Part shown: piece by piece, positions 36,201 to 48,430 of the stretch
How the letters are laid out: every line of letters starts with the position of its first letter
Numbering within the stretch: the first letter of the stretch is position 1
Assembly: GCA_013396655.1 (NCBI GenBank)
Contig: WBMV01003263.1
Coordinates: forward strand, 253,609-317,608
Direction of reading: 5' to 3'
DNA: 64,000 nt
From: Campylorhamphus procurvoides
Taxonomy: Eukaryota; Chordata; Aves; Passeriformes; Dendrocolaptidae
Notes under the pieces: generated by a model
Database searches by the model: none
Seen by the model: the letters and a program-made list of their open reading frames with translations, nothing else
Told to the model about the DNA's origin: nothing
Program-made: the position numbers and the translations under genes

Positions 36201-39200
36201 ATTCATTCTGTGTCACAAGCATCAACGCAAATCTTGAGATATTTGTGCATGCTCCTTTCTGGTCTTGGCAAGAAGGCTTCTCTCACTGTGCATCCCTCTC
36301 CAATGATATCTTTAAACGGGGGCTGTGTGCTGGCTAGCATTAATGTAGCATGGGAATCATATTCACCTCAGATGATAAACCAACACTCATCAAAACTGTT
36401 GAAAATTGTTTATTCTCCCTAATAAGAGCAAGTGCAAGCCCACTGCAGTCAGCTGGCTGAGATTCCCACCCTTCCGGGCTGCCCTCAAAGTCATTAATTT
36501 TTATAGTTTGGGCTTTTTTAAAAAAGATCAGTGGCAGTCAAAGGAGCAGCTGCAAGGTAACAATAGTCAGGGCACAGTGAAGATATGAGTACAAGTTCTG
36601 TGCTTCCTGTACCTGCCTCAAGGGCTGGGTGTGAGTCAGGTCCTTGCTGCGGCTGCCGTGACTGGGCACTCTTACAGATCCCACAGAAGATCCGAAGGAG
36701 GAAAGCACAGATGCAGGAAAACAAAATACCTCCTCCTGCTTCTCACAGCAGAGCTGACCAAAGCAGCGTTGCCTTTTGCTTCCTTGCCTGTTCTGTGCTT
36801 TGGGTTTTGCTGCCTCTTCAGTGTTAAGGTGTCCAGCACATGGTGTGTGTTGAAGGCAGAAATCTGGAGGGAAGAGGGAGCTACAGCCCAGTTATTTCAG
36901 TACAGTGATTTGTAGGAGAGATGGCAAAGTTCACACAATCTCTTGCTTTTTAGGCAGTAGTACTGTAATGTTTTTTATTTCCTGAAATCCAGGTCTTCTA
37001 GCTGTTTAGGAATCAAAAATGTAAAGATTGACAATGTTTTCTAATTCCTCCATTACTTCAGATGATTGATTCCATTTTCTAACTGAAGAAGTTGGCTTTT
37101 TGTGTTGAATGAACCATGTTTCAATGTCTTTTCATTATTTATGTTCATTAATGAACAATCCCCCTCCCACCCTACCACCTCCCATTTGCCCATAATGTAG
37201 TGGCTATTATCTCCCTATACCAAAATCACACACCCTTAACTGTTTTTAATAATCTGCGTGTGGTCTGTCTGGCTGTGCTGTCTGTCTGGCACAAGTTTCC
37301 AAGGCTATTAAAAAGGAAAAATAGCATTGGCTCCTGTCAATGAGACTGGGGAAGATTTTCAAGGTCAAATCCTGCAGCAAACTGCTTTCTTTCACAAATG
37401 TGAGAGACTTGTAAGAACCCCATTCACGTGATAAATATTTATGATTTGGGAGGAGGAATTCAAGAGTAAGCGAAATCTTCTGACATTGACTATCGTGGGA
37501 ATTTGGAGGGGAGAAGGACGGGAACAAAATTAAGGGGAAAACCTTCAGCAATTTTAATCATTTCAATTGCATTTTCTCAGCAATTTACTTTTCACTTGGG
37601 AAAAATCCTTTTCCATTGGAAACAGTGAATGGGAGGGGAACTCTTTTCCTTTCCAGTTTAAGTTCCTTATATTAAGCCTGTAAATCCTGAAGTGGGATTC
37701 TCTCAGTGCAAAATACTATTGTGGTAATGGGTTTGTTGGCATCCCTTAAAGCTGAGGGACTACATGAATTTGCCAGTGTATGGATCTGCTTTCCTTCATT
37801 CCAAGTTTCTCAGCTGACTTGTAATTACATTGCATGGAAGGCATATATGTTTTCTTGGGGTAAACTGAGATTTTGACCCAGCAGAGGAGTAAATTCTTAC
37901 TCATTTTTCCTTTTTCATATAGGAGCCTAAGGACATGGAGACTACTCCCTTTAGACTTAAACATGTTTCTTTGCCAAGAGCATTATGTCTTGTTTAAGGG
38001 ATAAAGTGCATTGAGTAAATATCCCTTGCCCATTATCAGTGAGTATAAACCCTGAATATCCTAGAAGAGAATGGCCAGATTTTCTCATTAGTAGCTGGAC
38101 ATTTCTAGGAAAGTCTAGAAGCACAAGTCAGCATGATTCCTGTACAATCTGATTTGTCTGGGGGATTCTGACTTTTTTCCCATCAGAACAGTTTCAGCTT
38201 TTTTTAGTGGGTCCTTATGTGGCTTGGCCTTTTCCTTAAGAAATGAAATTCAATTAAATTTTAAAATCTGACTATTCAGAAGTTTTGAGTAGAAAACATT
38301 GTTCCCCTAACAGAGACATTCCTCTGGGGATGCTGAAGCATCCACTCAGCCATGTAGGACTGAGACAGATAGGGAAATTTCATATTCCCAAATAGTAATG
38401 TTTGCATTCTACCTCAGTTTGACTTTGTGCTCTATTTGTGTGTAATCCAAACATACCTCTGCATGGGGTTAGGTTGTTAGTCCAGCTACATCCTTTAATA
38501 TGCTTTAATAGACTTTTATGCCTTATGCTTTTAATATCCTTTACAAAGTTTTCTATGTATTATAGCAGTTATAATAGTAAGTACAGGTATTTGTGTTTTT
38601 CTGTCATGTGAAACTTTTTGAGCTGGTGAGGGAAACAAAAGCAAAAAAAAAAGTAGTTTATACATGGAGGCAAATGCTTTCATATAGTTTTGTATGTAAG
38701 AGAAAAAAACCCCAAACAAACAAAACCACCTTGCTACCCCAAGAAACCAAGCCAGAAATTCATATATTAAAGCCCAGAAACTTCAGTTCTAGCACAGCAT
38801 GTAAAAGGAAAACATTTTTGCAGTTTGAGTAGCACCTCACCATCGTGTTCCTCTGCAAAGTCCAGAGGAAAATGGGATAGAGCATGCAGGACAGGATGCT
38901 CCACAGATCCTCCTCTGCTCATCTCAGACCTCCACACCAACCCCTGCCCCTTCTTTATTTCCCCTCCCTTCTCAGACCACGTTTCTTTTCAACACTGTTC
39001 TCAGTCTCGGTGCCTCCCTGGCCTCCTCATACACCCCTCATGCCTTGGGTTTTGGCCATGGTCTCTGGCACCTGGAGGACCTGCATGTTCTTCCAGAGCC
39101 CTGAGAGTGGGGCCAAACAGACAGGTAAATCCCCAGGCCAGCAGAGCACTTGCATTTAGCCTCACCCCTCCAGTTTTATAATATTTTCTTGTATAGCCAA

Positions 39201-41850
39201 AACTTTCTAGGCAGTGCTCTCAAAATAAGGGAAAATCTCTTGTGCAGAGCATCCAAAGGGTTCAGCTGAGCATGGTATGTGGCATTTAGGAGCCTCAGAG
39301 TACCAGTGGTGATGACTTTCATCCTGGGGAAAATAAAAAACACAGGTTATGTGTGTCTATGCTGCAGAAAAAAATTCAAGCTGCCAAAAATCAACAGGGA
39401 AAATTATGTCTTCTACTTATTTTATTCAGTGATTTGTAAACAAATCAACGGGTTTGTTGAGAATAATGGCTTCAATTCTGAGAATCTTAGAAGAAAGAAT
39501 TTGCAATGGGAAACTGCATTCTATAATAGTGACAAAGTTATAGTCCCTCTCTTCTTTACACTGACTATGAGAGAGCCTTATAAGCCTTTACTTGTTCCTC
39601 CTGAGTGGAGGAGAGGGTGTTTTGTCAGTTACAAACAGTGTTGGGCAACACTGAGGTAAATGCGTTTCAATTTTGAGTGGAGAGATTTATGAAGTGATAA
39701 GGTCAGTGGTGTTATTTCACATTAACATTTACTTAATACCACTCTTTACTTGATTAGTGCTTGCTCTATGTACTCTGGGTAGAGGGAAAACACTAAGCAC
39801 CTGCCAAGAATAGGTGATGATAAGTGAGTCAAAGAGTGAAGGAGGAGGGACTGTGCCAGTGCTGATGCACTGCCCTGCCACACTGCTCCATGGTGAGAGG
39901 GGCTGGCTTCCCATGTGTCACTTTCTTCTGGCAAAGCATAGCATTCCCTGTCTGCATCATTACTTTTTCAAGAAATACAAGAAGTAGTAGGGGAATGATT
40001 TGTGAATCAGACTCATGTTTTTAAATTGTGATAGTCATTTATTAGGAATGTATTTTTTACTTTTTAAATGTTTTTTTGAGGCTTTGCTTCTTTTAGGCTT
40101 GAGGAAAAGCAAACTTGTAGATGGCAAAGGTTTCACAATGCTTCCTATTTTCAAACAATTTTTTATATTTAGGGTAAACCACAGATACAAAATCAATGTA
40201 CTGCAGTTGCTCTTCAAATAGCTCTTTTTCTCATCCTCTCATTTGATTTCAGAATAAAAATCCAGATAAATAGCTTTAACAGAGATAGGTTAGTATTCCT
40301 ACAAAAAGGCAGCCATGTTCCATGTCTGGCTAGATGTTTGGTCTGCCAGATGATGCTCAGGACTCTCTCTGGGGGCCACAGGCTCCTCAGGGCCAGGGGT
40401 CAGCTGGCAGAGAGTGCTGTCAGCTCCCCCGTGAGCTGTGCACTTCAGCACCTTCCCTGTGGAAGTGCCTCTGGTTGTGTGCACAAGGTCCAAATGCCAA
40501 GCTGGGGAAAGGAATAGGAAGGGAACTGCATTGCGGAACACAGACCTGACTGCTTTATATCACTCTCTTGATACAGACCTGCCAGCAGCTTCTCCTTCTG
40601 CTCCCAGCACCTTCTCAGCTGTGCTCCCATTTCCTCAGGGCACGTCCTGCCATTGGCAGCAGGGGACAGTGGTGCATCCCATCTGTGTCTGGCAGAGCTC
40701 ACATTGAAACCACAGAATATTGCACTGCAGGCTTTGTTTTTCAGTGCTTAGAGACCAGAGCATGCACTCAGGCAATTTAGCACGAACTGTTGGTTCTGAG
40801 ATAGGTAAAAAGTCACTTTCAGTCCCACTCTCATAATAATTTCCCTCCAACTCTGTTTCTGTTTGATGTAAGTGCTGGAGGTGAAGCCTGCAACCTGCAG
40901 GCAAGCTCTTCTCTTGGGTCAGCAACATTTCATGAAGACATTACAGCCCCACCACAGCCCAGCTATCCTGGTCTCACCTGCCTGGTCCATGGTTAGAGAA
41001 GCTCTGCCTTTGGTTTTGTGTAGTTCACCATTCACATTATTTGCATGATTGTTCGCACGCAAGATGATGAACCTGACAGTGCTGGTGGCTGCCTGACATC
41101 AGGCAGAACAAACATAAGAGTTTACAGTCCTTGGGGTGCTGGCAGCCAGGTTCATAGTTTGCAGAAGTTAAAAACTCTCGCTTTGCAAATTATTTTTTTT
41201 TAAATTAGTTTCTGTAGGACACTGAAATAAAAGTAACGTTTTCCTCTGAAAGAAACCATGCTAATAATTGAGCGCTGTGCCAGGACATTTAAGGAAGAGC
41301 AGATACTGAGCTGAATTCCAAACAAAAGTGTAACGGAAAGCGAATCTGTGTTTTCTGTCTAATTTTCTTAGATGTTAAGGCCTATTTATGATCTCCCTCA
41401 TGCCTCAGAAACCTCTCTGAAATCAACACATATGTGCTGTCATGCAACCTGGTTAAATTTAGCAGGGGATGAATTTTCATTTAGGACAACTGTTTGCTCA
41501 AAGCTGATATTGTTTCAGTTTCAGGAGGAGCTCTGGGTTTAGTTGTTACTGATCTGCCGCCTGGAGAGCTGCATGATCATCCCGATAATGTGTTCTGCAA
41601 CTCCTTTGTATGCAGTGGCACAGAGGGTTCCCACTGTCCCATAGCCCCACTACTGGGGGACAGACCCTCAGCTGGGGTGTCCGTACTGACCCTCCCCAGC
41701 ACCAGGATGGCTCTGCCAGTTTGCAGCACCTCAGGGTATGATCCTGCCTGCAAATGGCATCAGTGAGTCAAACAAAGAAGTTACTCATTTTATTTCAAAG
41801 TGACCAAAATGGGGGTATAAAACAAAGTGCATCAGGGAGCAGGCTTTTTT
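27231..41850. other. non-coding stretch, no gene recognised
   Basis: No gene, RNA or transposon is recognised over this 14.6 kb. AT-rich low-complexity DNA occupies about 27700-27810 and 28120-28640. A 14-base perfect palindrome at 29814-29827 follows a C-rich tract. GC-richer patches without credible coding signal occur near 31560-31720, 32260-32400, 38830-39160 and 40330-40700. A 126-codon frame at 39279-39659 lies in AT-rich DNA but begins at GTG and shows no domain. Confidence 0.55.
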
Positions 41851-41852
41851 GT

Positions 41853-41888
41853 TTGTTTTGGTTGTTTTGGTTGTTTTGGTTGTTTTGG
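41853..41888 (+). repeat. 9-base minisatellite (TTGTTTTGG)4
   Basis: Four perfect copies of TTGTTTTGG run from 41853 to 41888, flanked by further T-rich sequence on both sides. Perfect copies imply recent expansion or ongoing slippage. Each unit has one GG pair, so at most a weak two-layer G-quadruplex could form on the plus strand. Confidence 0.95.
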
Positions 41889-44004
41889 TTTTTTTGTCCT
41901 AATGTCAGCACCCCTGAGTGACTCCCTGTTTTCTAGAGTATAAGAGAAGTTATGTGTCCCCACTTCCAAAGTCTGCAAGCTAAAGCAGCCTTAAATCTGC
42001 TTCCTCAGCCTGTACATAAGGAGAGGGTTCCAAAGGAACTGAAGGGAGTGCTGCTGAGCACTGGCCCATGCTGCTCTCACCTCTAGCACTGGTGCTGCAG
42101 CCCGGGACCCATCCACTGAGCTGATGGCTTTTCCCTGCTGCAAAATCCTCTGCTGCGTGTGTTTAACCCTGAGAAAAAGGAGACTAATGAGCAAGCCAAA
42201 GGGGCAGACCTTCACCAGTCCTGAGAGAGCAGCCTCATGCTACCCAATGGTGCTGTGCTAGTATATGGACCTAAGAAACAGCTTTCATTATTGGGAAAAA
42301 GTTCTTACTTAACTGACTCTTAGATGGGCAACCCTAACAGCACTACCTTTTAATGAACATTACTGTTTTGGTGGATGTGGATGTGTACACATGAGAGACA
42401 GCATATGAATGGTTGGTAACGGTCAGAATTTAATTTAATAAATGCTCATAGAAAATATATGGCTGACTAGTGAGGTGAATTATTGGCTTTTTCATCATGA
42501 GATTATGGGCCACAACCAATCCAGACTGGAGAACAAAAAAAACCCCTTTTTGATTAAATGCAAGGAGACCTAAAGGAAATTTGAATACAAGCAGGCCAGT
42601 TCTGTTTTAGGGGGTTGCCAAGCAGAGGCTACTAGAGGTCCTGGCTCTGTTGCCAGCTGCTGGTGAAACATTAGGGACCTGTGACAATGGACCAACAGTT
42701 TGGACCCTACTTTTAAACATGCTGTCCCAGCACCCAGTATTAGAAGCCAGAATATGAAACGACCTTCTCAAGCAACTTCCCTCACCTGAACTTACATGGC
42801 AGCATCTCCAGGAAACTGGGGGGCTGGGGTAGACAGAGTTGGGAGGTTTGGGGTTTGGTGTTTTTTTTTCTTTCTTATAAACCTAAAGTATCAGCTGACT
42901 TCTAACCAAGGGGATTGGTTTTTGTAAGTTTGAGATTAAACAGAGATGGCAGTTTGGACATACTAAAGAATTTTTTTTAAATAAGGGCATTTTCATTGCT
43001 TGCCATCACTGCTTTCCCCTAAGAGAGGATGGTGTTACCATATGTGAGAACAACTTGGTCTGGAAATTTTGCATCTGTTTTATCTACTGGCTCTTGCTGT
43101 GAACTAGTGCATTTGATTAAAGTTTTTAAGCTGTATGCTTACTGTTGGAGCTCTTCTGTTTGAAGTGTTAGCAGTCTGAAAACTTCATTGGGTGCTTTAA
43201 ATCTTGTGTACCTAAACTCTGCAAGGAAGTTATTTTTGTTGGCCATTTCTCAAGCACCAGCAATGTGCTTGGTGATGTGTGAAATGCTAATATCAGGAAA
43301 CTTTCTTTCTCAAGTAATTTACATTAGAGAAGGAACAGATTCACTGAGACAGGGTGAAGCCCCCAGGCCCATGCCTTGAGGTGAGCAGGGGATGTTTTCC
43401 TCCTCCTTAACCTGGGGTGGTTTTTTGTTTCATGTTAAGGTGTTTTGGAAGAAGTGATCTGCCAAAACATTGTGCTTGTGCAGAGCATTGTGTGTATTCT
43501 GATGTCTCTCGTGGGAAAGGAGAGGGGCTGACAGGCAAGGGGGAGCCTGGCTGGGTGCAGTTTGGGGGCCCAGAGGCTGATGTCTTGGTAGCCCCTGCTC
43601 CATTTCCCTGGTGCTGTGGGGGTGCTGAGCACCGCCCAGCAGCGAGGCAGTGTTTGCAGCGACTGCAGTGGCATCTGCAGCTACTCACGGCACAGATGAC
43701 AGGTTAGATCTACTTCAAGTGTCCCAGAAGTCTCTGGACTTGTCATTTCTCCAAGTTTAAAGATACACCCGATGATTCTAAAAATATTGCCTCTTCCTGC
43801 AAAAAAGTAATAAATTGAAAACTGTTAACATTTGTTAAGGGCACTCACCCTGACCATGCCTAAAATCAAGGGAGTGTCCACTTAAGAGAGTACATATTCT
43901 TCCTATTTTAACCCACACAAATCGCACTTTTAACTTCCCCTGACAGACACTGTCTCTATAAATAAGTCCCCGTCACCTCCCCCGGGTACAATAACACAGT
44001 ATAC
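41889..44004. other. non-coding stretch, no gene recognised
   Basis: I find nothing assignable. A GC-richer patch at about 43480-43690 has overlapping frames on both strands without domains. Short T-runs occur near 42860 and 42970. The sequence is otherwise ordinary, CpG-poor DNA. Confidence 0.6.
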
Positions 44005-44095
44005 TAGAGGTGTCAAACATACGGCCCATAGGCCAGATCAGCCCACATATGTACTCAGAACTGACAGAATCTAATCTTTCATCTGAAGAAAGCGA
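44005..44095 (+). mobile_element. hAT-like DNA transposon terminal fragment
   Basis: The segment begins TAGAGGTGTCAAACATACGG and continues with GGCCCATAGGCCAGATCAGC-like sequence. This closely matches the terminal inverted repeat style CAGRGGTGTCAAAC...GGCCC of non-autonomous hAT elements found as fossils in amniotes, with C-to-T/G-to-A decay at former CpGs. The matching inverted terminus and 8-base target duplication are not visible downstream, so this is a truncated fragment whose right limit is a guess. Confidence 0.5.
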
Positions 44096-44118
44096 AGTCT
44101 CTAGACCTCAGAGTTTAA

Positions 44119-44172
44119 AGGAAAAAAAAAAGGAAAAAAAATAGGAAAAAAAAAGGGAAAAAAAGAAGAAAA
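44119..44172 (+). repeat. A-rich low-complexity tract
   Basis: Runs of seven to eleven A are separated by GG, TAGG or GGG, forming an imperfect (GGAAAAAAA)n-like tract just downstream of the hAT-like fragment. It may be a decayed microsatellite. No gene is associated with it. Confidence 0.9.
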
Positions 44173-44416
44173 GCTTTGGCAAGGAGTTGAAACTAAGGAG
44201 TTCAGTAACATCTGCTTGAATCCACGGGCAGCCAGGCACGGGGCTGGAGGACAGGAATTTGTCGTTGACTTCACTGGGATGTCAATGCTTTGGAAGGCTT
44301 ATCAAGTCTCACATTTTTTCTTTGTCTGAGAGATCATAGTTCAATTTAGCACCCTGAAGAAAACAGTAGTGTTCATTTATGGCTAGTTAACTGCTTGTTA
44401 TATCTGTTGCCAACAG

Positions 44417-44650
44417 TTATTGCAAAGCATTTTCCTCCATGACATTAGTCCTCCTTTTCCTTTTGTGCTCCAGTGATTCTGTAGCCACCATCACGGTCTG
44501 CTTCTGGCTTCGTTTTGCTGGGCTAAACCAGCCAAGATCCTCTTGATCCACGGCCCCCTGGTTGTCGTAATAGACTTTCTCTCGGCTTGTTTCGTATTTC
44601 CTGGACATGGGTGGTGATAAGAATCTGCCTGGTAAAATCTCCTGACCTTG
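44417..44650 (-). other. candidate protein-coding exon, unassigned
   Basis: A minus-strand frame runs from a stop just upstream (about 44672) to a stop at 44417-44419. It has an ATG at 44606-44608 that gives 63 residues. The product is strongly hydrophilic and ordinary in composition, with segments RKYETSREKVYYDNQGAVDQ, EDLGWFSPAKRSQKQ and a basic KRKRR near the end. Six CpGs lie between about 44494 and 44603, in DNA that otherwise has almost none, as often seen in constrained exons. The Kozak context of the ATG is poor, no strong donor follows, and a terminal exon with an AG acceptor around 44645-44660 is as likely as a start exon. I do not recognise the family. It could also be a conserved non-coding element. 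Confidence 0.35.
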
Positions 44651-47600
44651 ATCAGGGCTCTTCCTGCTGCCTTACTGCTGGGGAATTACCTTGCCTCGCC
44701 TGCCACAGCAGATGCCTTATTTTCTCAAGGCTCAGTAATGCTAGTTACTCACATTTGTCCTGTGACCAGCCAGTGTTTCCAGGCCCTTCTCATCCACTGC
44801 CATTCTCAAACAGCGAGCTCCCAGTGATCCTGCTCTGACTCCTTAGAGTTTGTGGAGGTGCATGTTGTGCTACTGAATCTCGCGCCATTGCTATCACTCC
44901 AGTCATTCAGCTCTTCCAGTTCTCCTGCTCCAGACCAGAAATACCCTTCCTATGTACTCTTTTTTTCTGCCTATGTTGTGTTGATCCAACTGTCTAAAAG
45001 CATTAAGAAAATAAGAACACTTGTTTTAAAAGGACATTGAGGATTCATGTCAGGTTTTTAAATGCTGAGGTTTTGACTCATTTAAGAAAAAAAAAAAGGC
45101 ACAACGGTAGGAAATGGAATTGCTTTCTCTTGCAAAATTATGTTTGTTATTTTGAAGGGTTGCTATTTTGACCTGGAAAATTACAGTATGGATATTACTT
45201 GGATAAAGTGCAACAGTTCCCCTGGTGTCCCAGCTAGGTTGGGAGAAATCCTTTCATCTGGAATTCTGCTCTTTGCCCCAATCAAAGGTGTGGTTCACAG
45301 GACATGGTCACAAAAAATTTGGATAAATATAAGTAATGTTATCTGACGAACATGGACTTTACCTGTAGTGCTGTAAAAGCACTGTTTCCTCCTAGTTGAG
45401 ATATTTGCAAGACTAAGGATCTATAGTTTTTTCTCAGTCAGTTCTCAAAGCCAGTTAGAGGAACTTCTGCCTTCTTCCTTTCATGTACAAGATTGTTTTA
45501 GCTCCTCAGTGCTCTCAATTCCTTATTCAGTAGTGAGGGAGTCACACCATGCTTCATCAACTATCTTGAGGGGTTTTTATGGCATTTAAGCACTGCTTCT
45601 GTTTATGTAAGCGCTACATTCCCAGGCATGGCCGTTTAGGGCACATATAAACTCTTCAGCAGTAAACTAGGAGAATCCTATTGGGGTGAAACTGGAAACC
45701 ATAACTCCCACACTGAAAACACCATCATAAAGTACCGACGGGAAAGTAAAGGTTGAGATTCTAGTTGTTTATTCTCATTTAGAAGACAGAGACATTTAGC
45801 ATTGACTCACTGAAAACTTCACTAGGGGAAAAATCATCAAGATAGATCTATTTTCAACCACAGTACTCAAGTTGTTTTTCATTTTTTCAGTCAGGTTATT
45901 TCTACAATGAGACTTTTGCATGAGGCATAGAGCACAGGCCAATATACCGTATTCAGCAGGGCTGGGAAAACCAAAATGACTTTATTTTTGACCCTTGAAA
46001 GTTTCTGATATCTCCATTTGGTTTGGATTTTCTCAATCTCCATCATGATGCTGTAGCTGAGTAGAGCATATGGTCCTAATAGATATTCAGTCCAGATGTT
46101 AGTTGTCTAATATGTATCCTGAACGGCTGTGCCGAGCAGCATATAAGAAAAGCTGGTGGAGCAGTTAAATAAGGAACATGCACATTCCAGTATTCTCACC
46201 AGTTTACGAAAGTTAAGAGTTCCAGATTGCAATACCTCCGGTTCTGTCAGTTTGAATTTCTGGGAAATGTTAAGAGCATGAAGCTTGCTGTACATGGTAA
46301 GAGCAGGCGGGGAGCAAGGCTCACCTGAAACCCAGGCGAGGCTGGGAGTCACGGGGCATCCTGGCTCATACCAGCGATGAGCACGGCCCTCTGCTCTGCA
46401 CTCTGTGTGAGAAGTGCTCTGATGTTTGTGGTCTTCTGGTGCCACTGGAAGTTGGGTAGCAGCTCACTGTCCAGACAGTCTGGGAGAAGGGGTTAGTCTG
46501 AGGGAAAACTTCATGCCTAATGAGGGAGGGGAAAATTTTCCCCCACACCTTTTGAACCCAGGAGCTGGTCTCTGCTAATCTTGAGCAGCATCTGTGAATG
46601 GCAGAAGTTTTAATTCTGGCAGACTAGATGGAGCTGGTGACGGACAAAGAAGAAGAGCATTAATCCTGCTGCCAAGAGAAGGGCTGCTCTCAGAGTGGCA
46701 GCCTGAATGCCCCCCACCAGTGGGAAGAGCTTCAGTCAGAGCTTGCATACTGCTCGGCACAAGAAAATCCCACCACAAATTACAAAGCCAAGGAAGCCTT
46801 CATGTTTTCCCTGCTGCTCGGAGAGCTATTTATATTTTAGCATTCAACATAGCATGTAAGTTGAGAACAGACCTGCTTTCCTTCTCCCATACTGTGTCCT
46901 CTTCTTGCTGAGGTGATGCTGGGACTTCTGGGGAGTCCCACGCTGCTGGTTTCTGGCGTAAGAGGAGACTTGTGCACAGAGCTTGTGCACGGCTGAACGC
47001 AGCCAAACTGGTTCACAGCAACTTGGAAGTAGTCTGAGACATCTGGCATGTCCTTCGTTCCCTTTTCTTTGGCTAGAGCTGAGGAAGGATAAATCTGTGT
47101 GACACCTAACTATTCTTTAGTTCTCACAGCTAGATTTTAATTCAAAAATAGGGACAGGACTGCATCAACTGGATTCCTTAAAAACAGAAAGGGTCAAAAC
47201 CTCCTCTTCTCTCTATATCCTTTCTGTTCATGAGGAAGATTCATTTCCTGTAACAGCCCCCCATAAACTGTGACCAGATGAGAGTCCTGACCTTACTCCC
47301 TGAGTCTTCTCACCTCAAGCCTTGATCTCATTTCCATGGAAGTAAGACCCCCTGCCAGAGATAAAGCAAACTGCTTTATAGTTTTAACTTGTGAGTGGAA
47401 CTTACTCAGCAAGGAAATTAGCAGCTTCAAACACATGCATAGGTACACACAAACCCTCTTATTACTCAAGGAAACCTGAAAGTAGTTTCAGAGTTACAAG
47501 TTTATTGACTGGGAAGTCAATAAAAAAGATTAGCTTTTAAGATTAACAGTAAAACTTGATTGCTCCTTTCAGCAGCTAACCTAATAATTCCAGGAACAGA

Positions 47601-48364
47601 GACTCTTGAGAGCTGTGGATCACATACAAAAACTTGGTGAACATCTTTAAGAAGGAATGTTTTTTACACATGGGTGGAAATAATTTAAGTCACATAAAGC
47701 AGCCTAGATATGCTCTACTATGTGTGGGTTTTTGTCCTTGTCAAATAGAGAAAAGAAGACTTTGACCTTTTTAAGAACAAAAGGAGAGGGTTTTCTTTAT
47801 GAGAAGTACTCTTTAGTGATTAAGTACAAGGCTTTAATTGTGTTAATTCTCAGGGTCTATGCTTATTAATGTTCAGTTGTTGATTAAAGGCATTGTCTGT
47901 GATTAATGCCTGTCACTGATGTTTGCACGTGATGATGGTATTTAATCAGAAAAGATAATATTGTTAATAAGTTGCAGCCCTGAGAAATCAGCAGAAGAGT
48001 AAGGGCCACACAGAGGCCGTCGATCACACGCATGCTATTGGGTACTAAGCTGGACTCCTGCTCGCTCACAAAGGCTTTGTCTGCTCTGCAGATTGGCAAG
48101 TTTCTGCTTTTGGATTAGCCCAGCATGGCTATGGAAGAGATACAAGGGGAAACAGGACAAGAGAGCTGACTAGGTCTCAATAAGCAGTCTTCTGATGGTT
48201 GGACTTCTGGGGTGAACACCATGGTTACTTGATCTGAAGAGCACAGGAGCAACTCTAAATTCTTTCTCAGTGGCTTTTAGGCGAATGTATTTGACATTTC
48301 TCCCAGGTTTTCACAATTCTGCCTTAGCACCTTTGAAAGACTTTTTAAGATATGGGATAGTTTG
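44651..48364. other. non-coding stretch, no gene recognised
   Basis: I find no gene or transposon. A run of twelve A occurs near 45086. The sequence at about 47880-48100 has five CpGs in a CpG-poor area inside a 71-codon minus-strand frame and is followed by AT-rich homeodomain-type motifs. It reads more like a conserved non-coding element than an exon. Confidence 0.55.
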
Positions 48365-48430
48365 AGGCAGTAGTGTCCCTGTACATGCTTGTATTTCAGG
48401 TGGTAGTGTAGCTGTACATGTTTCCTGTAT
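48365..48430 (+). repeat. imperfect 33-base tandem duplication
   Basis: AGGCAGTAGTGTCCCTGTAC at 48365 and AGGTGGTAGTGTAGCTGTAC at 48398 start two adjacent 33-base units that stay similar through CATG.TT. On the minus strand the period is a multiple of three, so the overlapping frame shows the repeated pattern YRKHVQLHY / YKHVQGHY. A third, more decayed copy may follow near 48445. This is probably a minor minisatellite. Confidence 0.7.

Noticed and set aside
39279..39659. 126-codon ORF in AT-rich DNA
   Set aside because: It starts at GTG rather than ATG (first ATG at codon 12), with no recognisable domain and no clear splice signals. Such a length is not rare over six frames of 64 kb.
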